The notes under the pieces: generated by a model
Databases searched by the model: none
Told to the model about the DNA's origin: nothing
The model's input: the letters and a program-made list of their open reading frames with translations, nothing else
In this document: positions 7,711 through 15,573 of the stretch, piece after piece
Layout of the letters: each line of letters opens with the position of its first letter
Position numbering within the stretch: position 1 is the first letter of the stretch
Source of the DNA: Kitasatospora sp. MAA19
GTDB lineage: Bacteria > Actinomycetota > Actinomycetes > Streptomycetales > Streptomycetaceae
DNA: 64,000 nucleotides
Assembly: GCF_029894125.1 (NCBI RefSeq)
Contig: NZ_JARXYZ010000025.1
Coordinates: 58,257 to 122,256, forward strand
Direction: 5' to 3'
Position numbers and translations under genes: made by a program

Positions 7711-8220
7711 ATGGACGAAGAGCAGGTAGTACCGGCCCAGGACGACGCGCTCATCACGCTGAGGGAGTGGGCCACGCTCGACAGCGCCCCGGCCCTGCAC
7801 CGGCTGCTGGCCGAGATCGACGGCTCCGGCCACCCCACGGCGCTGCCGCTGTCCTTCTCCGGCGTGAAGGTCCTCGGCAACGTCGTCACCGGTGACGCGA
7901 CCGTCAACTTCTTCCTCGGGAAGGAGACCACCGGTTCGTTCTGGCTGCTGTTGTTCGTTCCCGAGGACGACACCGGCACCCTCCTCCCGCCGCCCCACGG
8001 CGACCGGACCGACGGCACCGCCATCCTCTTCGCAAGCGCCACCAGCGTCCTCTCCCCCGGCAAGCCCACCAGCGACCGCCGCCGCGGCTACGGCCTCCAG
8101 CCGCCGAAGGTCCTCGCCTACCCGGCCGGCGTCCTCGTCGCCGCCCGCTGCGACCTCTACGGCGGCTACACGATGCTGGGCAGCCTCGGCTTCCAGGTCA
8201 CCCTGGGACTCCAACCGTAG
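7711..8220 (+). CDS. Hypothetical protein
   Basis: A 169-residue soluble protein of unknown family beginning MDEEQVVPAQDDALITLREW. AGGAGG at 7701-7706 sets the ATG at 7711; a longer reading from 7528 would run through the upstream terminator loop and is not supported. The composition alternates hydrophobic strands (SFWLLLFVPEDD, VLAYPAGVLVAARCDLYGG) and suggests a compact beta-rich fold. It has no signal peptide or membrane segment. It stands alone between two hairpin terminators. Confidence 0.65.
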   Translation: MDEEQVVPAQDDALITLREWATLDSAPALHRLLAEIDGSGHPTALPLSFSGVKVLGNVVTGDATVNFFLGKETTGSFWLLLFVPEDDTGTLLPPPHGDRTDGTAILFASATSVLSPGKPTSDRRRGYGLQPPKVLAYPAGVLVAARCDLYGGYTMLGSLGFQVTLGLQP

Positions 8221-8234
8221 ATGCCGGACCTGTA

Positions 8235-8267
8235 CCGGCCCGCCGAGCACGCTGCTCGGCGGGCCGG
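8235..8267 (+). terminator. Perfect 14-bp hairpin
   Basis: CCGGCCCGCCGAGC (8235-8248) pairs with 8254-8267 around ACGCT, 14 bases past the preceding stop. The inner 13 bp are identical to the stem at 5977-6006. Confidence 0.75.
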
Positions 8268-8505
8268 CCATCGCCGCCGCCTCCGGCATCGCCGACCGCC
8301 CCAACGGCCCGACCTTGGCTTAGAACTCGCGCGGATAGGCGGAAAGGAGGATACCGGCGGGGTCCAGGCGGGGGCCTGCGTAATGTGCAATGGTGACGCT
8401 TCGTGTTCGTGTGCCTGCGCTCGCGTCCTGTCGGTGCCCTGCCCATGTGCAGGCGGGGGTCTGGCGGTCGTGCTTTCTGCGGTGCTGTGTTGCTGGGTAC
8501 GGCTA
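8268..8505. other. Non-coding stretch left of the IS630-type element
   Basis: AAAGGAGG at 8342-8349 resembles a ribosome site but has no start codon at a usable distance. A 43-codon cysteine-rich frame from about 8383 ends at a TGA supplied by the IS end, and has no ribosome site. Nothing else is recognised. Confidence 0.4.
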
Positions 8506-9759
8506 GTGCTCTGACCGCATAGGTTCACCGGGTTTCTGCCCGCACCGAGGCTGGGGCCGATTGGATGGGGGCTGACATCCCAGCCAGCGCGTGGAGGCGC
8601 GGTGGCAGAGCCGGTCAAGGTCCGCAGACTGACTGATCAGGAGGGGCAGCGGCTGCAGCAGATTGTGCGTCGGGGCAGTACCAGTTCGGTGCGGTACCGG
8701 CGGGCGATGATGCTGCTGGCCTCGGCCGGCGGTAACCGCGTCCCGGTGATCGCCCAGCTGGTGGCGGCCGACGAGGACACGGTGCGCGACGTCGTTCACC
8801 GCTTCAACCAGATCGGCCTGGTCTGTCTGGACCCTCAGTGGGCGGGAGGCCGTCCCCGCCAACTCAGCCCTGACGACGAGAACTTCGCCGTCCAGACGGC
8901 CACCACCCGCCCGACCAAGCTCGCCCAGCCCTTCACCCGCTGGTCCATCCGCAAGCTCGCCGCCTACCTCCGCAGAGTCCACGGCCGGGTGATCCGCATC
9001 GGCCGCGAGGCCCTGCGCTGCCTGCGCGCCCGACGCGGCGTCACCTTCCAACGAACCAAGACCTGGAAGGAGTCCACCGACCCCGACCGCGACGCCAAAC
9101 TCGACCGGATCGAGCACGCCCTGGAGCACTTCCCCGACCGCGTTTTCGCGTTCGACGAGTTCGGGCCGCTCGGCATCCGCCCCACCGGCGGATCCTGCTG
9201 GGCCAAGCAGGGCCGACCGGACCGGGTCCCGGCGACCTACCACCGCACCCACGGCGTGACCTACTTCCACGGCTGCTACTCCATCGGCGACGACACTCTC
9301 TGGGGCGTCAACCACCGCCGCAAGGGCACCACCAACAGCCTGGCCGCGCTCAAGTCGATCCGCGCCGCCCGCCCCGACGGCGCCCCGATCTACGTGATCA
9401 TGGACAACCTCTCCGCCCACAAGGGCGCCAAGATCCGCCAGTGGGCCCGGAAGAACAAGGTGGAGCTGTGCTTCACCCCGACCAACGCCTCCTGGGCCAA
9501 CCCCATCGAGGCGCACTTCGGACCGCTGCGGCAGTTCACCCTCGCCAACTCCAACCACCCCAACCACACCGTCCAGACCCGTGAACTGCACCGATACCTT
9601 CGCTGGCGCAACGCCAACACCCGCCACCCCGACGTCCTGGCCGCCCAACGCCGCGAACGCGCCCGCATCCGCAGCGAGAAGGGCCTGCGCTGGGGCGGAC
9701 GCCCCCTCGCGAGCGCGGCAGCCTAACTGTGGACGGATGAACCCTCTTCGCCGCAGCCA
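8506..9759 (+). mobile_element. IS630-type insertion sequence
   Basis: About 1.25 kb with one transposase gene. The proposed ends abut TA dinucleotides (8504-8505 and 9760-9761), the usual IS630 target. The ends show an imperfect inverted repeat: GCTCTGACCGCATAGGTTCA on the left, and GGTTCA within the complement of the right end. Identity is modest, about half of 27 positions, so the exact boundaries are tentative. The right TA forms part of the TAGCAT in front of the next gene. Confidence 0.6.
8602..9726 (+). CDS. IS630 family transposase
   Basis: A 374-residue transposase, complete for the family. An N-terminal helix-turn-helix region (about 10-90, with VIAQLVAADEDTVRDVVHRF) is followed by the DDE catalytic core: Asp185 in FAFDEFGPLG, Asp268 in VIMDNLSAHKG and Glu303 in NPIEAHFGPLR. 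It cuts and joins DNA at TA sites as part of transposition. No frameshift or premature stop is seen, so it may still be active. The GTG start follows GGAGGCGC closely. Confidence 0.92.
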   Translation: MAEPVKVRRLTDQEGQRLQQIVRRGSTSSVRYRRAMMLLASAGGNRVPVIAQLVAADEDTVRDVVHRFNQIGLVCLDPQWAGGRPRQLSPDDENFAVQTATTRPTKLAQPFTRWSIRKLAAYLRRVHGRVIRIGREALRCLRARRGVTFQRTKTWKESTDPDRDAKLDRIEHALEHFPDRVFAFDEFGPLGIRPTGGSCWAKQGRPDRVPATYHRTHGVTYFHGCYSIGDDTLWGVNHRRKGTTNSLAALKSIRAARPDGAPIYVIMDNLSAHKGAKIRQWARKNKVELCFTPTNASWANPIEAHFGPLRQFTLANSNHPNHTVQTRELHRYLRWRNANTRHPDVLAAQRRERARIRSEKGLRWGGRPLASAAA

Positions 9760-9765
9760 TAGCAT
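9760..9765 (+). promoter_or_regulatory. Leaderless-type -10 TAGCAT
   Basis: TAGCAT lies six bases before the ATG at 9772, the spacing of leaderless transcripts in actinomycetes. Its first two bases are the TA at the right IS boundary, so any -35 would lie inside the element. Confidence 0.45.
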
Positions 9766-9771
9766 CGCCTG

Positions 9772-10350
9772 ATGCGCAACATCGACAACCGAGACGTCAA
9801 CGAAGCCGTGACCGAGATGCTGCGGGTACTCGGTCCGCACGACGCGCAGGACTGGTCGGTACCGGCAGGTTCGCTGGAATGGAGCTGCTGGACGACGGCC
9901 GCCCACATCGCCCATGACCTGCTGGCCTACGCCGGACAGGTCGCCGCACGCCCGACGGACGCCTACCTGCCCTTCGACCTCTCCGTCCACCCGGACAGCT
10001 CCCCGCGCGAGGTGCTCCAGGTGGTCACCGCCTGCGCAGGGCTACTCGGCAGTGCACTGGCCACGGCCCGCCCGGAGGTCCGGGCCTGGCACTGGGGTCC
10101 CTGCGACCCGCCAGGTTTCGCGGCGATGGGTGTCGCCGAGGTGCTCCTGCACACCCGCGACATCACCCAGGGGCTGGGCGTGCCGTGGCTGCCCCCGGCG
10201 CCGCTCTGCGCGGCAGTGCTCCACCGGCTCTTCCCCGATGCCCCACCCGGTGACCCGGCTCATGTCCTCCTCTGGTGCACCGGCCGGGGCGACCTGGACG
10301 GCCATCCCCGCCGCACCTCATGGACATGGCAGGCGGCAGTAGCCGAGTGA
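9772..10350 (+). CDS. DinB/maleylpyruvate-isomerase-like (mycothiol-dependent type) protein
   Basis: A 192-residue four-helix protein. LEWSCWTTAAHIAHDLLAYA (about 35-54) carries the conserved histidine helix of the DinB/MDMPI-N superfamily, and MGVAEVLLHTRDITQGLG gives the second metal-binding histidine region. Such proteins often act as metal-dependent thiol (mycothiol, bacillithiol) transferases or isomerases; the substrate here is not evident. It lies just right of the IS630-type element, which may supply part of its promoter. Confidence 0.75.
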   Translation: MRNIDNRDVNEAVTEMLRVLGPHDAQDWSVPAGSLEWSCWTTAAHIAHDLLAYAGQVAARPTDAYLPFDLSVHPDSSPREVLQVVTACAGLLGSALATARPEVRAWHWGPCDPPGFAAMGVAEVLLHTRDITQGLGVPWLPPAPLCAAVLHRLFPDAPPGDPAHVLLWCTGRGDLDGHPRRTSWTWQAAVAE

Positions 10351-10414
10351 CCAGACCTACCGCGGGCAGACGGAGAGACGCCCCAAACACGGCGAACCAT
10401 CCCGGGCACAGCAC

Positions 10415-10420
10415 TAGTGT
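10415..10420 (+). promoter_or_regulatory. Leaderless-type -10 TAGTGT
   Basis: TAGTGT ends seven bases before the ATG of the WD40 gene and no ribosome site lies between them. This is the usual leaderless arrangement. Confidence 0.45.
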
Positions 10421-10427
10421 GCCGGTC

Positions 10428-12392
10428 ATGTCTGATGATCTGCGGGACGGCCGCCCGCGTGCTGAATCTTCCGTGGCCGCCCAGCGGTTGGCCGATCCGG
10501 GGTTCCTGGTGAACGCGGACCCGGGATCGGTGATGGCGTTGCTGGATGCGGCGTCGGGTCCGGCGGCGCGATTGGCCGCGTCGGTGTACCGGGCCTCGAC
10601 AGACCTGCATCGTGACGTCACTGCGGGGGTACGCCGACAGCTGCTGGCGCTGGATGCGGCCCGTTACGGGGACCGGGAGCTGTCGGCACGGATCACCGCA
10701 GTACCGGTGGAGGACGAACCCGCCGCACCGTGGGGCGTCGAGTGGGCCACCGGCTCCCAGCTGGACCGGTCCGTGCGTCGTATTCCGACTGGCCACACCG
10801 AACCGTTGCTGGCGATGGCGACGGCGGTGGTCGACGGCCGCCCCGTGGCGGTCACCGGCAGTTGTGACCGGACCGTGCGGGTATGGGACCTGACCACCGG
10901 CCGGCAGATCGGCCAACCCCTCACCGGCCACACCGGCGAGGTGGACGCGGTGGCGACGGCGGTGGTCGACGGCCGCCCCGTGGCGGTCACCGGCGGTTCT
11001 GACCGGACCGTGCGGGTATGGGACCTGACCACCGGCCGGCAGATCGGCCAACCCCTCACCGGCCACGCAGCTGCGGTGGGGGCGGTGGCGACGGCGGTGC
11101 TCGACGGCCGTCCCGTCGCGGTCACCGGCGGCGGCGATCACACGGTGCGGGTGTGGGACCTGACCACGCGCGAGCAGATCGGCGAGCCCCTCACCGGCCA
11201 CACCTCTTATGTGTACTCGGTGGCGACGGCGGTGCTCGACGGCCGTCCCGTCGCGGTCACCGGCAGCCACGACGACACCGTGCGGGTATGGGACCTGACC
11301 ACGCGCGAGCAGACCGGCGAGCCGCTCACAGTCGCCGACTCCGGCGCACCGGTGGAGCCGTACGAGGAGGGGGTGCGAGCGGTGGCGACGGCGGTGGTCG
11401 ATGGCCACCTCGTGGCGGTCACCGGTGGCCACGACGAGACCGTGCGGGTATGGGATCTGACCACGGGCCGGCAGATCGGCCGACCTCTCACCGGTCACGA
11501 CGGCTGGGTGTTGTCGGTGGTCACGACAACGATCGACGGCCGCCCCTGCATCGTCAGCGGAGGCGAGGACTGGACGCTCCAGGTGTGGGATCTGGCCACG
11601 GGCAAGCAGGTCGGCGAGCCGGTGATCGGCCATAGCGACAAGGTGCGGGCGGTGGCGACAGCGGTGCTGGACGGCCGTCCTCACGTGATCGCCGGCAGTC
11701 AGGACGGGATGGTGCGGGTATGGGACCTGGCCTCGGGCGGCCAGGTGGGTGAGCCGCCCACCGGCCACACTGGCGATGTGAACGCGGTGGCGACGACAGT
11801 GGTCGACGGCTGCCCCGTGGCGGTCACCGGCGGCGACGGCACGGTGCGGGTCTGGGATCTGACCACCGGTCGGCAGGTCGGCCTGCACCTCACCGGCCAG
11901 GACGACTGGGTGTGGGCGGTGGCGACGGCGGTGGTCGACGGCCGCTCCCTGGCGGTCACCGGCGGCGACGATGGCACGGTGCGGGTCTGGGACCTGACCG
12001 CAGGTCGGCAGATTGGCCAACCCCTCACCGGCCACACCGACTGCGTGCTGGCGGTGGCGACGGCGGTGGTCGAGGGCCGCCCCGTCGCGGTCACCGGCGG
12101 CAGCGATGGCTCGGTGCGGGTTTGGGACCTGACCACCGTCCAGGAGATCGGCCAACCCCTCACCGGCCACACCGGCGATGTGAACGCGGTGGCGACGGCG
12201 GTGGTCGACGACCGCTCCCTGGCGGTCACCGGCGGCGACGATGGCACGGTGCGGGTCTGGGACCTGACCACCGGCGTCCAGGTCGGGCCGGAGTTGGTGT
12301 TCCCGCTGCCGGTCTGCGCGGTGGCCGTGGTGCCGGATGGTCGGCTGGTGGTGGGCTTCGGCTGGGAGGTCGCGGTGTTGGCCCGCCGTTGA
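10428..12392 (+). CDS. WD40-repeat beta-propeller protein
   Basis: A 654-residue protein. An N-terminal helical region of about 115 residues of unknown family (LVNADPGSVMALLDAASG) precedes 11 clear WD40 blades and a degenerate twelfth (residues about 123-654). Each blade is about 45 residues and reads GHT..V.AVATAVVDGRPVA, then TGG.D.TVRVWDLTTGRQIG. Repeat 5 has an insertion (VADSGAPVEPYEEG). WD40 propellers are protein-interaction platforms; no enzyme domain is present here. A longer upstream frame exists but overlaps the preceding gene, and the TAGTGT box favours the ATG at 10428. Confidence 0.85.
   Translation: MSDDLRDGRPRAESSVAAQRLADPGFLVNADPGSVMALLDAASGPAARLAASVYRASTDLHRDVTAGVRRQLLALDAARYGDRELSARITAVPVEDEPAAPWGVEWATGSQLDRSVRRIPTGHTEPLLAMATAVVDGRPVAVTGSCDRTVRVWDLTTGRQIGQPLTGHTGEVDAVATAVVDGRPVAVTGGSDRTVRVWDLTTGRQIGQPLTGHAAAVGAVATAVLDGRPVAVTGGGDHTVRVWDLTTREQIGEPLTGHTSYVYSVATAVLDGRPVAVTGSHDDTVRVWDLTTREQTGEPLTVADSGAPVEPYEEGVRAVATAVVDGHLVAVTGGHDETVRVWDLTTGRQIGRPLTGHDGWVLSVVTTTIDGRPCIVSGGEDWTLQVWDLATGKQVGEPVIGHSDKVRAVATAVLDGRPHVIAGSQDGMVRVWDLASGGQVGEPPTGHTGDVNAVATTVVDGCPVAVTGGDGTVRVWDLTTGRQVGLHLTGQDDWVWAVATAVVDGRSLAVTGGDDGTVRVWDLTAGRQIGQPLTGHTDCVLAVATAVVEGRPVAVTGGSDGSVRVWDLTTVQEIGQPLTGHTGDVNAVATAVVDDRSLAVTGGDDGTVRVWDLTTGVQVGPELVFPLPVCAVAVVPDGRLVVGFGWEVAVLARR
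10790..12290 (+). repeat. About eleven 135-bp DNA repeats encoding the WD40 blades
   Basis: The blades are alike in DNA as well as in protein: GTGCGGGTATGGGACCTGAC and CAACCCCTCACCGGCCACAC recur almost unchanged. Blades 1 and 2 and blades 9 to 11 are the closest. This level of identity suggests recent tandem duplication or gene conversion and makes the array prone to gain or lose blades. Confidence 0.8.
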
Positions 12393-12467
12393 CCGGGCCC
12401 CGCACAGACGTCTCGCAGTACGAGCCACTTGAGAGGCGGTCCCCCGAGGACATGGGGGTCTTCAGGG

Positions 12468-13338
12468 GCTGATGTTCAGGGGCGACGGCGGGGACGTGTC
12501 TGCCAGCGGTGGGTGGTCCAGGCTCGTCGAATGAGGCTGCGGACGGTGGTGATCGTGTCCGCGAGGTCGAAGAACGCGTCAATCACGACGGCGCGGCGCT
12601 CAAAGCAGCGGGCGAGACGGTGGAAGGCGTTCTGCCAGGCGTGGGTCCGCTCGACATGCCACCGTTCGCTTGCCTGGATCGGGGCCTTCTCACCCTTGTG
12701 CGCGATCCGGCCGTGCAGGCCGCGTTCGTCGAGCAGGGCGCGGGTCTTGTTCGAGTCGTAGCCGGCGTCCAAGTGCACCGTGATGTCCTCGGGCAGCGGC
12801 CCGAGGTCCACCAGGCGATCCAGGGTCGAGGCCAGCAGCGGAGAGTCGTGGCAGTTCGCCCCTGCCAGGACATGGCCGAGCGGGATTCCGTAGCCATCCG
12901 TCATGCCGGAGCGTTTCAGGCCCTGTTTGCCCCGGTCAACCGGCGAACGCCCGGCAACCTCGCCACCGCCGGGGGCCTTGGTGATGGAGCCGTCGATGGC
13001 AATATGATCCAGCACCAGGCCGACGATGCGGTCGTAGGCGGCGAGCGCGATCTGCCTGAACTGGCTGAAGATGCCCAGTCGGATCCACTCGTCGCGGCGG
13101 CTGCGGATGGTACTCGCCGAGCAGGTCGTGTCGGCGATCGCCTCGTAGGAGCAGCCGAACCGCAGCACCTGCAGGAGCTTGTTGAACACGATCCGGTCAT
13201 GGATGCGCGGGCGGTGGCAGCGCAGGGGATGGTCTGGGTGGTAGGCCGCCCGAGCGGGCAACAACGCCGAGAACTGATCCCACAGCGGCTCAGCCAGCCA
13301 CGACGGCAGTACAGGCACAAGTCGCCCCCGTTGACCAC
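12468..13338 (-). mobile_element. IS5-type insertion sequence
   Basis: About 0.87 kb with one transposase gene nearly filling it. The likely ends are imperfect inverted repeats: CTGATGTTCAGGGGCGAC at the left (12468-12485) and GTCGCCCCCGTTGACCAC at the right (13321-13338), matching at 12 of 18 positions. No convincing target duplication was identified. The element sits about 75 bp beyond the WD40 stop. Confidence 0.6.
12476..13318 (-). CDS. IS5 family transposase
   Basis: A 280-residue DDE transposase of the IS5 group. An N-terminal DUF4096-type domain (LLPARAAYHPDHPLRCHRPR, about 19-38) is followed by catalytic Asp109 (HIAIDGSITKAP), Asp184 (VHLDAGYDSNKTR) and Glu224 (WHVERTHAW). The usual ending, DAFFDLADTITTVRSLIRRAW, is present. 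The single frame is intact. The GTG start lies just inside the right inverted repeat. Confidence 0.9.
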   Translation of the reverse strand: MPVLPSWLAEPLWDQFSALLPARAAYHPDHPLRCHRPRIHDRIVFNKLLQVLRFGCSYEAIADTTCSASTIRSRRDEWIRLGIFSQFRQIALAAYDRIVGLVLDHIAIDGSITKAPGGGEVAGRSPVDRGKQGLKRSGMTDGYGIPLGHVLAGANCHDSPLLASTLDRLVDLGPLPEDITVHLDAGYDSNKTRALLDERGLHGRIAHKGEKAPIQASERWHVERTHAWQNAFHRLARCFERRAVVIDAFFDLADTITTVRSLIRRAWTTHRWQTRPRRRP

Positions 13339-13474
13339 TGAGCGTCGCAACTCCGTGATCACCATACCTGCGCCTGCCTTTCCACCAGGGCTACCGCCGC
13401 GCCTATCTGCGCGACCTCTTACTGCCAGGGGGTGTTCGGGAATCCGATCGCCTGTCCGTGTCCACCGCCGGCCG

Positions 13475-13567
13475 TCAGCGATCACGTCCTGCGGCGAATC
13501 CGGCCACCAAGGCGCCGGCGAAAGCCACCCACCACACGAGCCGAGCAACGACAACCACACCTTTCAT
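13475..13567 (-). CDS. Possible 30-residue membrane peptide
   Basis: ATG (13565-13567) opens a 30-codon frame: MKGVVVVARLVWW, a hydrophobic helix through VAFAGALVAGFAAG, then RDR and a stop. A single membrane span with a basic N-terminus is plausible for a small membrane protein. No good ribosome site precedes it and coding bias is uninformative at this length. It may simply be the decayed end of something disrupted by the IS5-type element. Confidence 0.22.
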   Translation of the reverse strand: MKGVVVVARLVWWVAFAGALVAGFAAGRDR

Positions 13568-13589
13568 GGAACCGATGGCGCAGGCGAGT

Positions 13590-13868
13590 TCAGCTGCCAC
13601 CGGCTGCTTCCCGCTGTTCCTGCCGAAGGCCACTCCGGAGGAGTTCGACGAGACGGACGATCATCTCCGGTGTCGTCGCTCCGAGTTCGATGAGGAAGGA
13701 TCCGGTGAGCCTGCCCGCAGGCCAGTCGACGCCCGCGGACGGCAAGGTGATTCCGCCCAGCGCAAGGACGGCCACGAGATCGTCGAACGCATCGGCGGCG
13801 GCGCGACGCTGGTCGGCGGTGGCCCGGCCGCTCGCCCAGCTCGGACAGAGAGAAGTCGAACAGGCCAC
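13590..13868 (-). CDS. Small hypothetical protein
   Basis: Up to 92 residues from the first of five possible GTG codons inside a GCCACC repeat (starts at 13868, 13874, 13880, 13886 or 13892). The body, ADAFDDLVAVLALGGITLP, then GSFLIELGATTPEMIVRLVELL, resembles short actinobacterial proteins of unknown function that end in an I/VELG.x.TP helix. Coding bias favours this strand. The start is very uncertain because the N-terminus is repeat-derived. Confidence 0.45.
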   Translation of the reverse strand: MACSTSLCPSWASGRATADQRRAAADAFDDLVAVLALGGITLPSAGVDWPAGRLTGSFLIELGATTPEMIVRLVELLRSGLRQEQREAAGGS

Positions 13869-13893
13869 CGCCACCGCCACCGCCACCGCCACC
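13864..13893. repeat. GCCACC x5 microsatellite
   Basis: Five perfect six-base units. In the minus-strand frame they encode Val-Ala repeats and provide every candidate GTG start of the small hypothetical gene, so unit-number changes would alter its N-terminus or expression. In one plus-strand frame they encode Ala-Thr repeats. Confidence 0.8.
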
Positions 13894-14042
13894 AGTGTGT
13901 ACGCGCTGATGGGCGCCGACCCGCTTCCGCCGAGGCTCCGCACCCTCCTCGGCGACTTCCACCGCGGCCTGATCACCCTGGCACCGACCTCGGCAGTTAC
14001 GCGAGAGTGGACCGACAGAGTCCACGCCCAGGGAGGCACCCA

Positions 14043-14555
14043 GTGACGATAGCCCTACGCCGCCACGAGGCCGGCAGCATTCCCGCCGACCACACGCAGG
14101 TGCTCATCGACGTCCACGCGGACGCCTACCGGGACCAAGCAGACGACCCCTTCGTCCAGCGCTTCCCCTGGTTCGCCAAGCACTGGACGTCCCGGCCCGG
14201 CTACAGCTGCGTCATGGCCTACGACGACGACGAGCCGGTCGGCTACTGCTACGGCGCCCCGCTGGAAGACGGCCGCGAGTGGTGGCGCCCGCACATGTCG
14301 CCGCCTTCCAACACGTCAACGTTCGCCGTGTCCGAGGTCATGGTGCGCCCCGACTGGCGGAAGCTCGGCATCGCCGAGCAGACACACGATGCGCTGCTCT
14401 CCGGACGGGACGAAGCACTGGCCGTGCTCTACGTCGATGTCACCCACCCTCGGGTCCAAGCACTGTACGAGCGCTGGGCATACAAGAGGGTCGGCGAGCA
14501 CCGTCCATTCGAAGACGCCCCGCTCTACGCCGTCATGGTCCGCACCCTTCGATGA
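14043..14555 (+). CDS. GNAT family N-acetyltransferase
   Basis: A 170-residue protein with the GNAT fold. The strand FAVSEVMVRPDWRKLGIAEQ carries the acetyl-CoA pyrophosphate loop (R-K-L-G-I-A in place of the usual Q/RxxGxG/A), and VDVTHPRVQALYERWAYKRVG is the typical C-terminal strand-helix. The acceptor substrate is unknown. The GTG start has GGGAGG upstream and overlaps the TGA of a 45-49-codon plus-strand frame (GTGA), which could be a short upstream cistron but has no family resemblance. Confidence 0.82.
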   Translation: MTIALRRHEAGSIPADHTQVLIDVHADAYRDQADDPFVQRFPWFAKHWTSRPGYSCVMAYDDDEPVGYCYGAPLEDGREWWRPHMSPPSNTSTFAVSEVMVRPDWRKLGIAEQTHDALLSGRDEALAVLYVDVTHPRVQALYERWAYKRVGEHRPFEDAPLYAVMVRTLR

Positions 14556-14877
14556 CCCGGTGAGTCCGAACCGCCGAGCAGCAGCTACAGTCCCGGCACC
14601 AAGCCGCCGCAGTACGGGTCCGTGACGGTACAGCGGGCCGCCGCGCGCCCTGGGCGGATGCGGCGGCTGACGTGCGGATGGGCTGGGTCACCGGCGGCCC
14701 GACCTGAGCCGGTCACAGCACGGGTGAACCATGCCCCGCTGACATGAAGCCGTCGACTCGGTCACGGGCTCCGCGGACCAGCCGGATGATCATTTGTCAG
14801 GCAGGCCGTAGCGAGGGCCGGAAGCCGCCTGGCCGCCGCGTTCGGTCTCCGAGCGCGGCGGCCAAGGCCTCGGGTTG
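14556..14877. other. Intergenic stretch between convergent genes
   Basis: Apart from the hairpin at 14830-14864, nothing convincing is seen. A plus-strand open stretch ending WADAAADVRMGWVTGGPT near 14706 has no start codon or recognised relative. Confidence 0.4.
14830..14864. terminator. Hairpin between convergent genes
   Basis: TGGCCGCCGCG (14830-14840) pairs perfectly with CGCGGCGGCCA (14854-14864) around 13 bases. It lies 13 bases from the stop of the DUF7158-like gene and probably terminates the leftward glycan-degradation operon; it could also serve the GNAT gene. Confidence 0.7.
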
Positions 14878-15573
14878 TCAGTGGCGGTGGTGGTTGTCAG
14901 GTTGGGCCGGGTCGCCGGGGTGTTCCAGGCCCTCGACGAGGGTGAGGCGTCGGGCGCGCTCGTGGTCGAGCCAGCGGACGAAGGCGGCGCGGCGGGCGGC
15001 CTCCTTCAGGGCGGGGGTGGGGTCGTGGTCATCAGTGACGGTGTGGATGGCGAGGAGGGCGGCCGTCCAGGGACCGGCGGTGACCCGTTCACCCGGTGCG
15101 GCCGCGCGGAGGGCTTCGGCGAGGGCCGTCGGGAGGGTGTCGGGGTCGGCTTCCAACTCGCCGTCGGGGAGGGCGAGGTGCCAGCGGACGATCGGCGGGC
15201 GGGTGGTCACGCCGCGGTAGTGGGCGAGGTCGGCGGCGGAGGGTTCGACGTCGGCGGTGACGGACGCGTAGACGGCCCGAACGGCCGCGCTGCCCTCGTA
15301 CGCGGCGGCGGTGATGGAGCCGAGTTCGACGGCGGCCTGTTGGTCGAGGCGGGCGGGGCCGGGTGCGGAGACGGCCAACGCCCGTTCGGCGGCCACCGTC
15401 TCACACAGGGCCTCGGTCAGAAGAACCTGCGCGACCCAGCGGGTGAGCTGGCGGTCCTCCGAACTGCCGGGCTGGGGCAGGGCGGTGGAGCGCGGGCCGG
15501 TGCGGAGGGCGGCGAGGCGGCGGTCGAGGGCGGTGCGCGGGAGGGGCCGTCCGTCGAGCAGGCCGAGGGTCAT
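14878..15573 (-). CDS. Conserved hypothetical protein (probably DUF7158 family)
   Basis: A 231-residue soluble protein, probably cytoplasmic, beginning MTLGLLDGRPLPRTALDRRL, with EDRQLTRWVAQVLLTEALCE and VTTRPPIVRWHLALPDGE. I associate this pattern with an uncharacterised actinobacterial family that accompanies GH38 alpha-mannosidases. Its ATG overlaps the mannosidase stop (ATGA), so it is coupled to that gene and probably has a role in glycan use. The ending is histidine-rich (PDNHHRH). No catalytic motif is visible. Confidence 0.72.
   Translation of the reverse strand: MTLGLLDGRPLPRTALDRRLAALRTGPRSTALPQPGSSEDRQLTRWVAQVLLTEALCETVAAERALAVSAPGPARLDQQAAVELGSITAAAYEGSAAVRAVYASVTADVEPSAADLAHYRGVTTRPPIVRWHLALPDGELEADPDTLPTALAEALRAAAPGERVTAGPWTAALLAIHTVTDDHDPTPALKEAARRAAFVRWLDHERARRLTLVEGLEHPGDPAQPDNHHRH

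Noticed and set aside
8383..8514. 43-codon cysteine-rich peptide (MCNGDASCSCACARV...)
   Set aside because: No ribosome site at a usable distance, and its stop codon comes from the IS630-type end. Probably chance.
13400..13432. Frame GYRRAYLRDLLLPGG resembling part of a tRNA-guanine transglycosylase
   Set aside because: Only about a dozen residues, no flanking similarity, too weak to call.
13897..14046. 49-codon plus-strand frame overlapping the GNAT start (GTGA)
   Set aside because: The overlap is suggestive, but there is no ribosome site or family and the upstream part is repeat-derived.
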